A stretch of DNA of 64,000 nucleotides from Alcanivorax sp. S6407 (GTDB taxonomy: Bacteria; Pseudomonadota; Gammaproteobacteria; Pseudomonadales; Alcanivoracaceae), in contig NZ_JALKBH010000003.1 of the NCBI RefSeq assembly GCF_023016115.1, positions 124,001 through 188,000 on the forward strand. Reading direction: 5' to 3'. Below are positions 7,585 through 16,161 of the stretch, one piece after another (positions within the stretch are counted from its first letter, which is position 1; each line of letters starts with the position of its first letter). The notes beneath the pieces are model-generated. The model saw nothing but the letters and a program-made list of their open reading frames with translations, had not been told where the DNA came from and ran no database searches. Made by a program: the position numbers and the translations under genes.

Positions 7585-9194
7585 TGTCTGTTATCGAATC
7601 TGCACTGGATACCCAGAGCGAGGAATACCGCCAGAACCGCGATGCCCTGCTGGCGGCCGTGGCGGAATTCCGCGGTATCGAACAAACCGTGATGGACGCC
7701 ACCGAGAGCAAGCGCCCGAAGTTTGAGAAGCGTGGCCAGTTGTTGCCCAATGAGCGCATCTCCCGGCTGCTGGATCCCGGCTCCCCGTTCCTGAGCCTGA
7801 TGAATCTGGCCGGTTTCAAGATGCACGACGACAAGGACGGTACCGAAGCCGGCGGCGGCGTCATCGCCGGCATCGGCTATGTGTCCGGAGTACGCTGTCT
7901 GGTCACCGCCTCCAACTCGGCCATCAAGGGTGGCACCGTTACGCCGTCGGGCCTGCACAAGACCCTGCGCCTGCAGCGCATCGCTCTGGAGAACAAGTTG
8001 CCGGTGGTGAGCCTGTCCGAGTCCGGCGGCGCCAACCTGAACTATGCCGCCGACGTGTTTGTGGAAGGCGCCCGCACCTTTGCCAATCAGGCGAGACTGT
8101 CCGCCGCTGGCGTACCGCAAATCACGGTGGTGCATGGCAACGCCACGGCGGGTGGCGCCTATCAGCCAGGGCTCTCCGATTACGTGATCGTGGTACGCAA
8201 CCGCGCAAAGATGTTCCTGGCCGGCCCTCCCCTGCTGAAAGCCGCCACCGGCGAAGTCGCCACCGATGAAGAACTGGGCGGCGCAGAAATGCACGCCGGT
8301 ATCGCCGGTACCGCCGAGTATCTGGTGGAGAATGATGCCGATGGCATTCGCCAGGCCCGCGAACTGATGAAGATGCTGGGCTGGCAGCGCACAGCAGAGT
8401 CTGCCCCCGACCATCAGGAACCCGCCTACGACCCGGAAGAACTGCTCGGCGTCATTCCGGCAGATTCCAAAAAACCCTACGACGTGCGTGAAGTCATTGC
8501 CCGTATCGTCGACGGCTCCGAATTCCTGGATTTCAAGAGCGAGTGGGACAACGCCACGGTGTGTGGCTGGAGCACTATCGAAGGCAAGCCCGTGGGCATC
8601 ATCGGTAACAACGGCCCGATCACCCCCCGCGGTGCCGCCAAGGCCGCACAGTTCATTCAGCTATGCGACCAGACCCGCCGCCCTCTACTGTTTCTTCACA
8701 ACACCACCGGCTTCATGGTGGGTACCGATGCCGAACAGAATGGCGTCATCAAGCATGGTTCCAAAATGCTGCAGGCGGTGGCCAACGCCCGCGTACCGAA
8801 GATCTCCGTGGTCATTGGCGGCTCCTACGGGGCAGGTAACTACGCCATGTGCGGTCGCGGCCTGGACCCGCGTTTCATCTTTGCCTGGCCCAATTCAAAG
8901 GTGGCCGTGATGGGTGGCCAACAAGCTGGCACCGTGCTGCGTATTGTGGCCGAAGCCAAGCAACGCGCCGCCGGCATTGAGCCCGATGAAAAAGTGCTGG
9001 AGATGCTGCAGCAAAGCACGGCGCAGAAACTGGACAGCCAGTCCACCGCCCTCTACGGCACCGCACGACTCTGGGATGACGGCATCATCGACCCCAGAGA
9101 CACCCGCAAGGTCGTGGCCTACGCACTGGATGTCTGTGCCGACGCCGACCAGCGGCAGCTGCACCCGAATGCGTTCGGGGTGGCAAGACTTTAG
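7584..9194 (+). CDS. atuC: Geranyl-CoA carboxylase, carboxyltransferase (beta) subunit
   Basis: 536 residues of the acyl-CoA carboxylase beta-subunit family, with two crotonase-fold halves. The first contains the acyl-CoA site region (SESGGANLNYAADVF, VHGNATAGGAYQPG); the second contains the carboxybiotin side (NNGPITPRGAAKAAQFI, NTTGFMVG, GGSYGAGNYAM). It transfers CO2 from carboxybiotin on AtuF to the gamma-methyl carbon of an enoyl-CoA. By sequence alone it could also be methylcrotonyl-CoA carboxylase (LiuB); the surrounding atuA, atuB, atuD, atuE and atuF make geranyl-CoA the likelier substrate. It is translationally coupled to atuB. Confidence 0.85.
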   Translation: MSVIESALDTQSEEYRQNRDALLAAVAEFRGIEQTVMDATESKRPKFEKRGQLLPNERISRLLDPGSPFLSLMNLAGFKMHDDKDGTEAGGGVIAGIGYVSGVRCLVTASNSAIKGGTVTPSGLHKTLRLQRIALENKLPVVSLSESGGANLNYAADVFVEGARTFANQARLSAAGVPQITVVHGNATAGGAYQPGLSDYVIVVRNRAKMFLAGPPLLKAATGEVATDEELGGAEMHAGIAGTAEYLVENDADGIRQARELMKMLGWQRTAESAPDHQEPAYDPEELLGVIPADSKKPYDVREVIARIVDGSEFLDFKSEWDNATVCGWSTIEGKPVGIIGNNGPITPRGAAKAAQFIQLCDQTRRPLLFLHNTTGFMVGTDAEQNGVIKHGSKMLQAVANARVPKISVVIGGSYGAGNYAMCGRGLDPRFIFAWPNSKVAVMGGQQAGTVLRIVAEAKQRAAGIEPDEKVLEMLQQSTAQKLDSQSTALYGTARLWDDGIIDPRDTRKVVAYALDVCADADQRQLHPNAFGVARL

Positions 9195-9198
9195 AGGC

Positions 9199-9302
9199 AG
9201 TTAACAGTGAATAGTGAACAGTTAACAGCGAAACCCCGGGCTCGCGGGCTCTTACAGGTTTTGACTTCGCTGTTCACTGTTAACTCTTAACTGTTCACTC
9301 AA
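9199..9302. repeat. Heptad-arm inverted element, AGTTAAC family
   Basis: The left arm (9199-9233) is AGTTAAC/AGTGAAT-like units every 7 bases. The right arm (9267-9302) is the inverted form (GTTCACT, GTTAACT). The core is about 33 bases and contains GGGCTCGCGGGCTC. It occupies the gap between atuC and atuD and can fold into a long hairpin. Confidence 0.8.
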
Positions 9303-9373
9303 CCACTAAATTCATAAACAACGACAGATCAAGAAGCGCTCGGCAAACCGAGCCAAACAACAGGACGCTTCCA

Positions 9374-10531
9374 ATGATTTTCACTCAGGAACACGAAGAA
9401 CTTCGCCGTACCGTCCGCAATTTTGTGGAGAAGGAACTGAACCCCCATGTGCGTGAGTGGGAGGACGCCGGGCGTTTTCCGATTCATGAGGTTTTCAAGA
9501 AGATGGGCGATCTGGGCCTGCTGGGGGTGACCAAGCCCGAAGAGTTTGGCGGCATGGGGCTGGATTATTCCTACGGTCTGGTAATGAGTGAAGAGATGGG
9601 CCGGGTTCACTGCGGCGGTGTACCGTTGGCAGTAGGCGTGCAGACCGACATGGCCACCCCGGCACTGGCCCGTTTCGGCAGTGACGAACTGCGCCGCAAC
9701 TATCTGGCACCCGCTATCGCCGGAGACATGGTGGCGTCCATTGCGGTGTCCGAGCCCCATGCCGGTTCGGATGTTGCCAACACCCGCACCAGCGCGAAAA
9801 AAGATGGTGACGACTATGTGATCAACGGCACCAAGATGTGGATCACCAACTCCCCCAGCGCCGACTTTTTCTGTCTGCTGGCCTGCACCTCCGACGACAA
9901 GCCCCACGTCAACAAATCCCTGATCGTGGTGCCCCGTGATGCGGCCGGCATCACCGTGGACAAGCCGCTCAACAAGCTTGGCATGCGCTCCACCGAAACC
10001 GCCCAGGTGTTCTTCGACAACGTTCGTGTGCCGCAGCGCAACCTGATCGGCCAGGAAGGCATGGGCTTCATGATGCAGATGATGCAGTTCCAGGAAGAGC
10101 GCCTGTTCGCCGCGGCCAACAGCCTGATGGGCATGCAGCATGTGATCGACGAAACCATCGCCTACGCCAAGGATCGTGAAATCTTCGGCATGCCGCTGAT
10201 CGATAACCAGAGCGTGCATTTCCGTCTCGCCGAACTGCAGACCGAAGTGGAAGCCCTGCGCGCCCTCACCTATCGCGCCTGTGAAATGTATGTGGGTGGC
10301 AAGGATGTGTTGCAGCTGGCCTCCATGGCCAAACTGAAAGTGGGCCGCCTGAGCCGCGAAGTGGCCGACAGCTGCCTGCAGTACTGGGGCGGTAACGGCT
10401 TCATGTGGGAAAACCCCGCCGGCCAACTCTACCGCGATGGCCGCCTCGGCTCCATCGGCGGCGGCGCGGATGAAGTGATGCTCGGGATTATCTGCAAGAC
10501 CATGGACATCCTGCCGGGCAAGAAGAAATAA
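9374..10531 (+). CDS. atuD: Acyl-CoA dehydrogenase (citronellyl-CoA dehydrogenase-like)
   Basis: 385 residues, a normal length for an FAD acyl-CoA dehydrogenase. It has ITEPxxGSD-like SEPHAGSDVA and the C-terminal signature YWGGNGFMWENPAGQLYRDG. At the place where most family members have the catalytic Glu in YEGT, this protein reads IGGGADE (about 360-366). The same shift occurs in isovaleryl-CoA dehydrogenase types, where the base comes from another helix and branched substrates are used. That fits oxidation of citronellyl-CoA to geranyl-CoA. AGGA lies eight bases before the ATG. Confidence 0.86.
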   Translation: MIFTQEHEELRRTVRNFVEKELNPHVREWEDAGRFPIHEVFKKMGDLGLLGVTKPEEFGGMGLDYSYGLVMSEEMGRVHCGGVPLAVGVQTDMATPALARFGSDELRRNYLAPAIAGDMVASIAVSEPHAGSDVANTRTSAKKDGDDYVINGTKMWITNSPSADFFCLLACTSDDKPHVNKSLIVVPRDAAGITVDKPLNKLGMRSTETAQVFFDNVRVPQRNLIGQEGMGFMMQMMQFQEERLFAAANSLMGMQHVIDETIAYAKDREIFGMPLIDNQSVHFRLAELQTEVEALRALTYRACEMYVGGKDVLQLASMAKLKVGRLSREVADSCLQYWGGNGFMWENPAGQLYRDGRLGSIGGGADEVMLGIICKTMDILPGKKK

Positions 10532-10535
10532 CAGG

Positions 10536-10683
10536 AGCAAGCTACAAGCTTCAAGCTGCAAGGCGCGGATTAGGCACCTGTGAATTTGTACGCTTTGGCC
10601 GCGCACCAATCATTAAGCGCGGGCAAGGCGGCTCAAAACAGCCAAAGCCTCGACCGCGTTGAAGCTTGTAGCTTGAAGCTTTC
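10536..10683. repeat. Heptad-arm inverted element, CAAGCTN family
   Basis: The left arm (10536-10563) has CAAGCTA/CAAGCTT/CAAGCTG units; the right arm (10656-10683) has GAAGCTT/GTAGCTT units in inverted orientation. The core of about 92 bases differs from those of the elements at 3663 and 27963. It fills the gap between atuD and atuE. Confidence 0.75.
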
Positions 10684-10739
10684 GTCTCAGCAATTGCGCC
10701 TCAAGTGGCACTTCGGCAGCGGCTCTATAGAGAGGATTT

Positions 10740-11546
10740 ATGACTTTACCCACAACCGAAACACTCAACCTCAACCTGGACGGGCCGGTGCTGCACGTCA
10801 CCCTGAACCGTCCTGACAGCCGTAATGCCATGAGCCTGACCATGGTCAACGAGTTGATGGCAGTGTTCGAGGCGGTGAAGGACGACCTGGCTATCCGCGC
10901 CATTGTGCTGCGCGGAGCCGGCGGCCACTTCTGCGCCGGTGGCGACATCAAGGATATGGCCGGTGCTCGCCAACAGGCCGCGCAAGGCAATGGCGACGCC
11001 TATGTGAGCCTCAACCGTCGCTTTGGCGAAATGATTACTGCGGCCAATCAACAGCCCCAGGTGGTGATCACGGTGCTGGAAGGCGCGGTGCTGGGCGGCG
11101 GTTTCGGGCTGGCCTGTATTTCCGATGTGGCACTTGCCCATAGCGAGGCCACCTTTGGTCTGCCAGAGACCGGCCTGGGTGTGATCCCCGCGCAAATCGC
11201 CCCCTTCGTGGTGGAACGAATCGGTCTGACCCAGGCACGCCGGCTGGCGTTGACCGGGGTGCGTTTCAAGGGCGAAGAGGCTCTGCGTCTCGGCATTGTC
11301 CATGAAGTCGCCAATGACGAGGCTGCACTGGAAGCCGCTCTGGCCAACACCCTCAAGGCGGTGCGCCGCTGTGCGCCCCATGCCAACCGGGTGACCAAAG
11401 CGCTGGTTCTCAAGGTAGGCCATGAAGCCATGGATACCCTGCTCGATCAGGCCGCCATCGACTTCGCCGCCGCCGTTAACGGCGAGGAAGGCCAGGAGGG
11501 CACCATGGCCTTCGTGCAAAAACGTCCGGCAAGCTGGAATCAATGA
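10740..11546 (+). CDS. atuE: Enoyl-CoA hydratase (isohexenylglutaconyl-CoA hydratase-like)
   Basis: 268 residues with the crotonase fold: LRGAGGHFCAGGDIKDM (first oxyanion-hole segment) and EGAVLGGGFGLACISD (second), then FGLPETGLGVIPAQ with a candidate catalytic Glu. In the atu pathway it would hydrate the carboxylated product, isohexenylglutaconyl-CoA. LiuC (methylglutaconyl-CoA hydratase) is the alternative, disfavoured by the neighbours. AGAGGA lies just upstream of the ATG. The repeat elements on both sides could affect mRNA stability within the operon. Confidence 0.83.
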   Translation: MTLPTTETLNLNLDGPVLHVTLNRPDSRNAMSLTMVNELMAVFEAVKDDLAIRAIVLRGAGGHFCAGGDIKDMAGARQQAAQGNGDAYVSLNRRFGEMITAANQQPQVVITVLEGAVLGGGFGLACISDVALAHSEATFGLPETGLGVIPAQIAPFVVERIGLTQARRLALTGVRFKGEEALRLGIVHEVANDEAALEAALANTLKAVRRCAPHANRVTKALVLKVGHEAMDTLLDQAAIDFAAAVNGEEGQEGTMAFVQKRPASWNQ

Positions 11547-11553
11547 TCCTGAT

Positions 11554-11650
11554 TTACCACAGAGGTCACAGAGCACACAGAGTAAAAAAATTTGGTACTG
11601 CCTGGTGGAGCAATCCCGCTCTTTGGACTCTGTGCCCTCTGTGGTGAAAA
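11554..11650. repeat. Inverted element with 9-bp period, CACAGAG family
   Basis: The left arm (11554-11582) is CCACAGAGG/TCACAGAGC-like units with a period of 9, and the right arm (11624-11650) has CTCTGTGGT-like units in inverted orientation. The core is about 41 bases. It lies between atuE and atuF. It resembles the heptad elements in layout but not in period. Confidence 0.75.
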
Positions 11651-11690
11651 GTATTTAGACCACCGGCCGGCTGACCGGTAAGGAAACACA

Positions 11691-13655
11691 ATGAGCTTTG
11701 AAAAAATCCTGATTGCCAACCGTGGCGAAATTGCCTGCCGGGTTATCCATACCGCCCAGTCGCTGGGCTATCGGACGGTGGCTGTGTACTCCGAACCGGA
11801 TGCCGGGGCCCGTCATGTATTGATGGCCGACGAAGCCGTGTGTATCGGACCTGCCCAGGCCGCCGCCTCTTACCTGAATGTAGAGGCACTGCTGGAAGCC
11901 TGCCGGAAAACCGGTGCCGATGCGGTGCACCCGGGTTACGGATTCCTGTCCGAGAATGCGGGCTTTGCCCGGGCCTGCAAGGATGCCGGCATTACCTTTA
12001 TCGGCCCGGACGAAGACGCCATTCACCTGATGGGCTCCAAACGTCTTTCCAAGATCGCCATGATCGAAGCTGGCGTACCCTGCATTCCCGGCTACGAAGG
12101 TGAGGACCAGAGTGACGCCACCCTGTTGAAAGAAGCTGAACGCATTGGTTTGCCACTGATGATCAAGGCCAGCGCCGGGGGCGGTGGCCGCGGCATGCGC
12201 GTAGTCACCGATGCCAGTGAGATCCCCGCCCAACTGAAGAGTGCCCGGCAGGAAGCCGCCAGTGCTTTTGGCAGTGACGAATTGATCCTGGAACGCGCGG
12301 TGATGGAACCCCGTCATGTGGAGATTCAGGTGTTCGGCGATCGCCATGGCAATGTGATTCATCTGGGCGAACGCGACTGCTCTGTGCAGCGCCGTCACCA
12401 GAAGGTGGTGGAAGAAGCCCCCTCCCCCGTCGTCAGCGAAGCGCTGCGACAGCAAATGGGCGAGGCTGCCGTGAACGCCGCCAAGGCCTGCAACTATGTT
12501 GGCGCAGGCACGGTGGAGTTCCTGCTCGCCCCCAATGGCGAGTTCTATTTCCTGGAAATGAACACCCGCCTGCAGGTGGAGCATCCCGTTACCGAGCTGG
12601 TTACCGGTCAGGATCTGGTGGCATGGCAAATCAAGGTGGCCCGCGGAGAGGCCCTGCCGCTCAGCCAGGAACAGGTCACGCTGACCGGCCATGCCATGGA
12701 AGTGCGCCTGTACGCCGAAGACCCGGCACAGAATTACATGCCCCAGACCGGTCCGGTGCTGCAGTGGCAGCCTGCCCGGGGCGATGGCGTGCGCATTGAC
12801 CACGGGCTGGTAGAAGGCCAGGAGATTGGCAGCCACTATGACCCCATGCTGGCCAAGATCATCGCCTGGGGCGATACCCGCGACGATGCCCGGCGACGCC
12901 TGATCCGCGCGGTGGAGGACACCGGCCTGATGGGAGTGAAGGATAATCGCCGCTACCTGGCGGCCATTCTACGCCACCCGGTGTTCGCCAACGGCGAGGC
13001 CACTACCGCCTTTATCGGCAACGACTTTGCCAGTGACACCAGCCTCAGCGACACCGCCGTGCCTGACAGCCTGTGGGCACTGGCCGCGCTGCTGCTGAGT
13101 CGGCAGCACAAGGCCCACCCCGCGCTGGCCGGCTGGCACTCCAGCTCGGTAGGCCAGCAGCCGCTACAACTGGGCTGCCAGGGCGAGGAAAAGGCTGTTT
13201 CCCTGCACTATCAGGGAGACCGGGTGGACGTCACCCTGGGCGACACCACCCTTTGTCTGGCAGAAACTGCCAGCGGCCGCATCAGTGTGGACGGCATCAG
13301 CCGCGACTATCAGATTTATCAGCATGAGGGCCAGCTGTGGCTGACTTTCATGGGCCACACCGCCTGTTTCGAGGACCGCACCCATGTGGCCGTGGGCGGT
13401 GCGGAACAGGCCGGCTCCGGCCAGATCCGCGCGCCGATGGATGGCGCCATCGTGGAGGTGCTGGTGCAGGCCGGCGACACGGTCAGCAAGGGGCAGGTGC
13501 TGGTCACCCTGGAGGCCATGAAAATGGAGCACAGCCTCAAGGCTGACTGCGACGGCGTGGTGGAATCCCTGTCCCTGAAAGCGGGTGATCAGGTTAAACG
13601 TCAACAAATACTGGTTAACCTGACAGCCACAGACAGCGCTTCGGCCATTGCGTGA
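11691..13655 (+). CDS. atuF: Geranyl-CoA carboxylase, biotin-containing (alpha) subunit
   Basis: 654 residues. An N-terminal biotin carboxylase (IANRGEIACRV; the ATP-grasp loop KASAGGGGRGMR; then EMNTRLQVEHPVTE) is followed by a linker and a C-terminal biotinyl domain with EAMKMEHS, where Lys611 carries biotin. It carboxylates biotin with ATP and bicarbonate and hands the group to AtuC. LiuD would look similar; the context favours AtuF. AAGGA lies six bases before the ATG. A stem-loop 39 bases after the stop separates it from the acyl-CoA synthetase gene. Confidence 0.88.
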   Translation: MSFEKILIANRGEIACRVIHTAQSLGYRTVAVYSEPDAGARHVLMADEAVCIGPAQAAASYLNVEALLEACRKTGADAVHPGYGFLSENAGFARACKDAGITFIGPDEDAIHLMGSKRLSKIAMIEAGVPCIPGYEGEDQSDATLLKEAERIGLPLMIKASAGGGGRGMRVVTDASEIPAQLKSARQEAASAFGSDELILERAVMEPRHVEIQVFGDRHGNVIHLGERDCSVQRRHQKVVEEAPSPVVSEALRQQMGEAAVNAAKACNYVGAGTVEFLLAPNGEFYFLEMNTRLQVEHPVTELVTGQDLVAWQIKVARGEALPLSQEQVTLTGHAMEVRLYAEDPAQNYMPQTGPVLQWQPARGDGVRIDHGLVEGQEIGSHYDPMLAKIIAWGDTRDDARRRLIRAVEDTGLMGVKDNRRYLAAILRHPVFANGEATTAFIGNDFASDTSLSDTAVPDSLWALAALLLSRQHKAHPALAGWHSSSVGQQPLQLGCQGEEKAVSLHYQGDRVDVTLGDTTLCLAETASGRISVDGISRDYQIYQHEGQLWLTFMGHTACFEDRTHVAVGGAEQAGSGQIRAPMDGAIVEVLVQAGDTVSKGQVLVTLEAMKMEHSLKADCDGVVESLSLKAGDQVKRQQILVNLTATDSASAIA

Positions 13656-13693
13656 TAATGACGCAAATATCGGCCGTGCATTTTGGGCCAAAA

Positions 13694-13726
13694 CCTTCCA
13701 GCCCCCGTGTTTCGTGGGCTGGAAGG
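13694..13726 (+). terminator. Stem-loop after atuF
   Basis: CCTTCCAGCCC pairs with GGGCTGGAAGG around an 11-base loop. No T run follows, so it is more likely an attenuator or an mRNA 3' stabiliser than a full terminator. Confidence 0.4.
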
Positions 13727-13898
13727 GGGCTGTCAACTTGCCCTGCCCTGGTGCTGCGGTTAAGGTAAGCGCCCCGCTTGCCAATTTCCAGGGCCTGACC
13801 GAGACGTCAGGGTGACACAGTTATGCCCACTCGGTCAGGGCACTGTTTCCCCTCAGACTTCTCCGGCCTTACCAAGAACACACAAGAATGGAGCGTCC

Positions 13899-15728
13899 AT
13901 GAGCAGCGCAGACATCATTACGTTGCCCCAGATTTTGTCCCGGGTTCCCGAGCTGGTCTCCAACCTCCCTGCCATGGTGAAAGGTTCGCGGATGGCCAAG
14001 ACCACCGACACCCGCAAGCCTCTTGGTCTGGGTGTTGCCATCGAGCATGCCACCAGCATCAACCCCAACGGCGCCGCCGTGCTCTATCAGGACACCGAAC
14101 TGACCTACAAGCAGTTCAACGCCTGGGCCAACCGTATTGCTGACTATCTGGCTTCCATCGGCCTGAAGAAAGGCGACACCATCGCGGTCAACATCGAGAA
14201 CCGCCCGGAGTTGCTGGCCACCGTTGTGGGCTGTGCCAAGCTGGGTATTTGCGCCGCCCTGATCAATACCTCCCAGCGCGGCAAGGTGCTGATCCACTCC
14301 TTCAATCTGGTCAACCCCAAGGCCGCCATCGTTGGCGCCGAACTGGTGGATGCCATTGAAGAAGTCCGTGCGGATCTGGACCTGAAAGACAACTTCTTCT
14401 ACTTCGCGGATCAGGACACCCTGGAAAACCCGGGCGACGCCCCTGAGGGTTACAAGAACCTGGCCACCGAAATCAAGGATTGCTCCAGCGAGAATCCGGC
14501 CTCTACCAAGCAGACCTTCCTCAAGGATCCGCTGTTCTACATCTACACCTCAGGCACCACCGGCCTGCCAAAGGCGGTAGTGTTCAACCACGGGCGCTGG
14601 GAAAAAGCCTACGGCGGCTTTGGTTTCTCTGCTGTACGCCTTGGCAAGAACGATCGCATCTACACCACCCTGCCCTTCTACCATGCCACCGGCATGGTGG
14701 TGTGCTGGGCCTCGGCCATTGCCAACGCCGGCTCCCTGGTCATCGCCCGCAAGTTCTCAGCCAGTGGTTTCTGGGACGACATCCGTCGCTATAACTGCAC
14801 CGCCTTCGGTTACGTGGGTGAACTCTGTCGCTACCTGCACGAGCAGCCGGAAAAGCCCAACGATCAGGACAACCAGATCCACACCATCGTCGGCAACGGC
14901 CTGCGCCCGAGCATCTGGAAAGACTTCAAGCAGCGTTTCGGCATCGACCGCGTGGTCGAGCTGTATGCCTCCTCTGAAGGCAACGTGGCGTTCTCCAACG
15001 TATTCAACTTTGACAACACCGTGGGCTTCTCCCCGGTGAGCTATGCCATCGTCAAATACGACAAGGAACGCGAAGAGCCGGTCCGCAACAGCAACGGCAA
15101 CATGATCAAGGTGAAGCGCGGCGAAGCGGGCCTGATGCTCGGTGAAATCACCGACAAGACCCCCTTCGACGGCTACACCGATCCGGAAAAGACCGAGAAG
15201 TCCATCTTCCGTGATGTGTTCAAGAAAGGTGATGCCTGGTTCAACACCGGTGACATGATGCGTGACATCGGCTTCCGCCATGCCCAGTTCGTGGATCGCC
15301 TGGGTGACACCTTCCGCTGGAAAGGCGAGAACGTGTCAACCACCGAGGTGGAGCAGATTCTGGATGGCTTCGACGGCATCCAGGAATCCGTGGTCTATGG
15401 AGTGGAAATCCCCAACACCAACGGCCGCGCCGGCATGGCCCAGGTACGCATGACCTGCTCCCACGAGGAGTTTGACTATCAGGGGCTGTGTGCCTACCTG
15501 AAGCAGGAACTGCCCGCCTACGCCATCCCGGTATTCCTGCGCATCAACGAGCAGGAAATGGAAACCACCGGTACCTTCAAGCACCAGAAGAACAAGCTGA
15601 AAGATCAGAAGTACGATCTGGCCCAGCAGGACAACCCGGTGTATGTGCTCCTGCCCGGCGAAAGCTGCTATCAGCGTCTGGACGAAGAGACCCAGAAAGG
15701 CATCGACGGCGGCGCTTACCGTTTCTAG
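13899..15728 (+). CDS. atuH: Long-chain/terpenoid acyl-CoA synthetase (AtuH-like)
   Basis: 609 residues, AMP-forming and of the FATP/FadD6-like branch. It has the ATP loop YTSGTTGLPKAV, LPFYHATG, YASSEGN and NTGDMMRDIGFRHAQFVDR with WKGENVSTTEVE, and ends with TFKHQK near the C-terminus. It would activate a carboxylic acid with ATP and CoA. AtuH is the synthetase encoded at the end of the Pseudomonas atu cluster, so a role in making citronellyl- or geranyl-CoA is plausible, but an ordinary very-long-chain fatty acid synthetase cannot be excluded. The ATG with GGAG seven bases upstream was chosen over an upstream in-frame start. A terminator follows. Confidence 0.8.
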   Translation: MSSADIITLPQILSRVPELVSNLPAMVKGSRMAKTTDTRKPLGLGVAIEHATSINPNGAAVLYQDTELTYKQFNAWANRIADYLASIGLKKGDTIAVNIENRPELLATVVGCAKLGICAALINTSQRGKVLIHSFNLVNPKAAIVGAELVDAIEEVRADLDLKDNFFYFADQDTLENPGDAPEGYKNLATEIKDCSSENPASTKQTFLKDPLFYIYTSGTTGLPKAVVFNHGRWEKAYGGFGFSAVRLGKNDRIYTTLPFYHATGMVVCWASAIANAGSLVIARKFSASGFWDDIRRYNCTAFGYVGELCRYLHEQPEKPNDQDNQIHTIVGNGLRPSIWKDFKQRFGIDRVVELYASSEGNVAFSNVFNFDNTVGFSPVSYAIVKYDKEREEPVRNSNGNMIKVKRGEAGLMLGEITDKTPFDGYTDPEKTEKSIFRDVFKKGDAWFNTGDMMRDIGFRHAQFVDRLGDTFRWKGENVSTTEVEQILDGFDGIQESVVYGVEIPNTNGRAGMAQVRMTCSHEEFDYQGLCAYLKQELPAYAIPVFLRINEQEMETTGTFKHQKNKLKDQKYDLAQQDNPVYVLLPGESCYQRLDEETQKGIDGGAYRF

Positions 15729-15730
15729 GA

Positions 15731-16055
15731 TACGCTGCAAGCATCACGCCTGAGGCAACACGCTCAGGTATGCCACAAAAGAGCCGCGCCCAATTGGGTG
15801 CGGCTTTTTTGTTACCCGCTTCGCGGGCGCAAGAGGCATCGCGCTTCACGCAGCATGCTAAAGGCAAAACCGGGAGAAGCCGCACCGTGCGAGCAGGCTG
15901 GCGCGCGAAACGGTTTTGGTAAAGGTTGGGAAAGGCTTCGTTTGCAAGCAAACTCCCACAGCGGAAAAAGGTACCTGTGGGCAGGCTACTACGGAGAGAG
16001 GTGCGACGCATTTCAGGTTTTGCGTGATGCCTGTTGCGTGAAGCGTGACGCAGCC
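15731..16055. repeat. Composite block of heptad arms and REP-like hairpins
   Basis: This gene-free stretch holds three GCGTGAA-family heptad arms: 15731-15765, 15836-15862 (both in the ACGC orientation) and 16019-16055 (inverted). Between them are REP-like palindromes of the Pseudomonas type, notably GTTTGCAAGCAAACTCCCAC at about 15940-15960, and GC-rich fragments at about 15889-15912 and 15969-15993. It looks like repeated insertion of small elements into one safe site between atuH and the porin gene. Confidence 0.6.
15782..15810 (+). terminator. Rho-independent terminator after atuH
   Basis: The stem is GCCGC-GC-CCA paired with TGG-GT-GCGGC, closed by AATT-like symmetry, and is followed by six T. 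It closes the atu transcription unit. Confidence 0.85.
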
Positions 16056-16068
16056 GCAGAGCGGCAAC

Positions 16069-16093
16069 AAAAAAAGCCCGCCAAAAGGCGGGC
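16069..16093 (-). terminator. Rho-independent terminator of the porin gene
   Basis: On the minus strand GCCCGCC, loop TTTT, GGCGGGC is followed by seven T. A second long hairpin (GGCCGGGGT paired with ACCCCGGCC, 16121-16153) lies between it and the porin stop codon. Confidence 0.85.
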
Positions 16094-16161
16094 AGCTGTC
16101 ACTTGCGTCGAGGAAATCATGGCCGGGGTTCCTCAGTGACGAAGACCCCGGCCTTATTATT

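Noticed and set aside
9329-10609. Minus-strand frame opposite atuD
   Set aside because: Antisense shadow running into the repeat elements on both sides.
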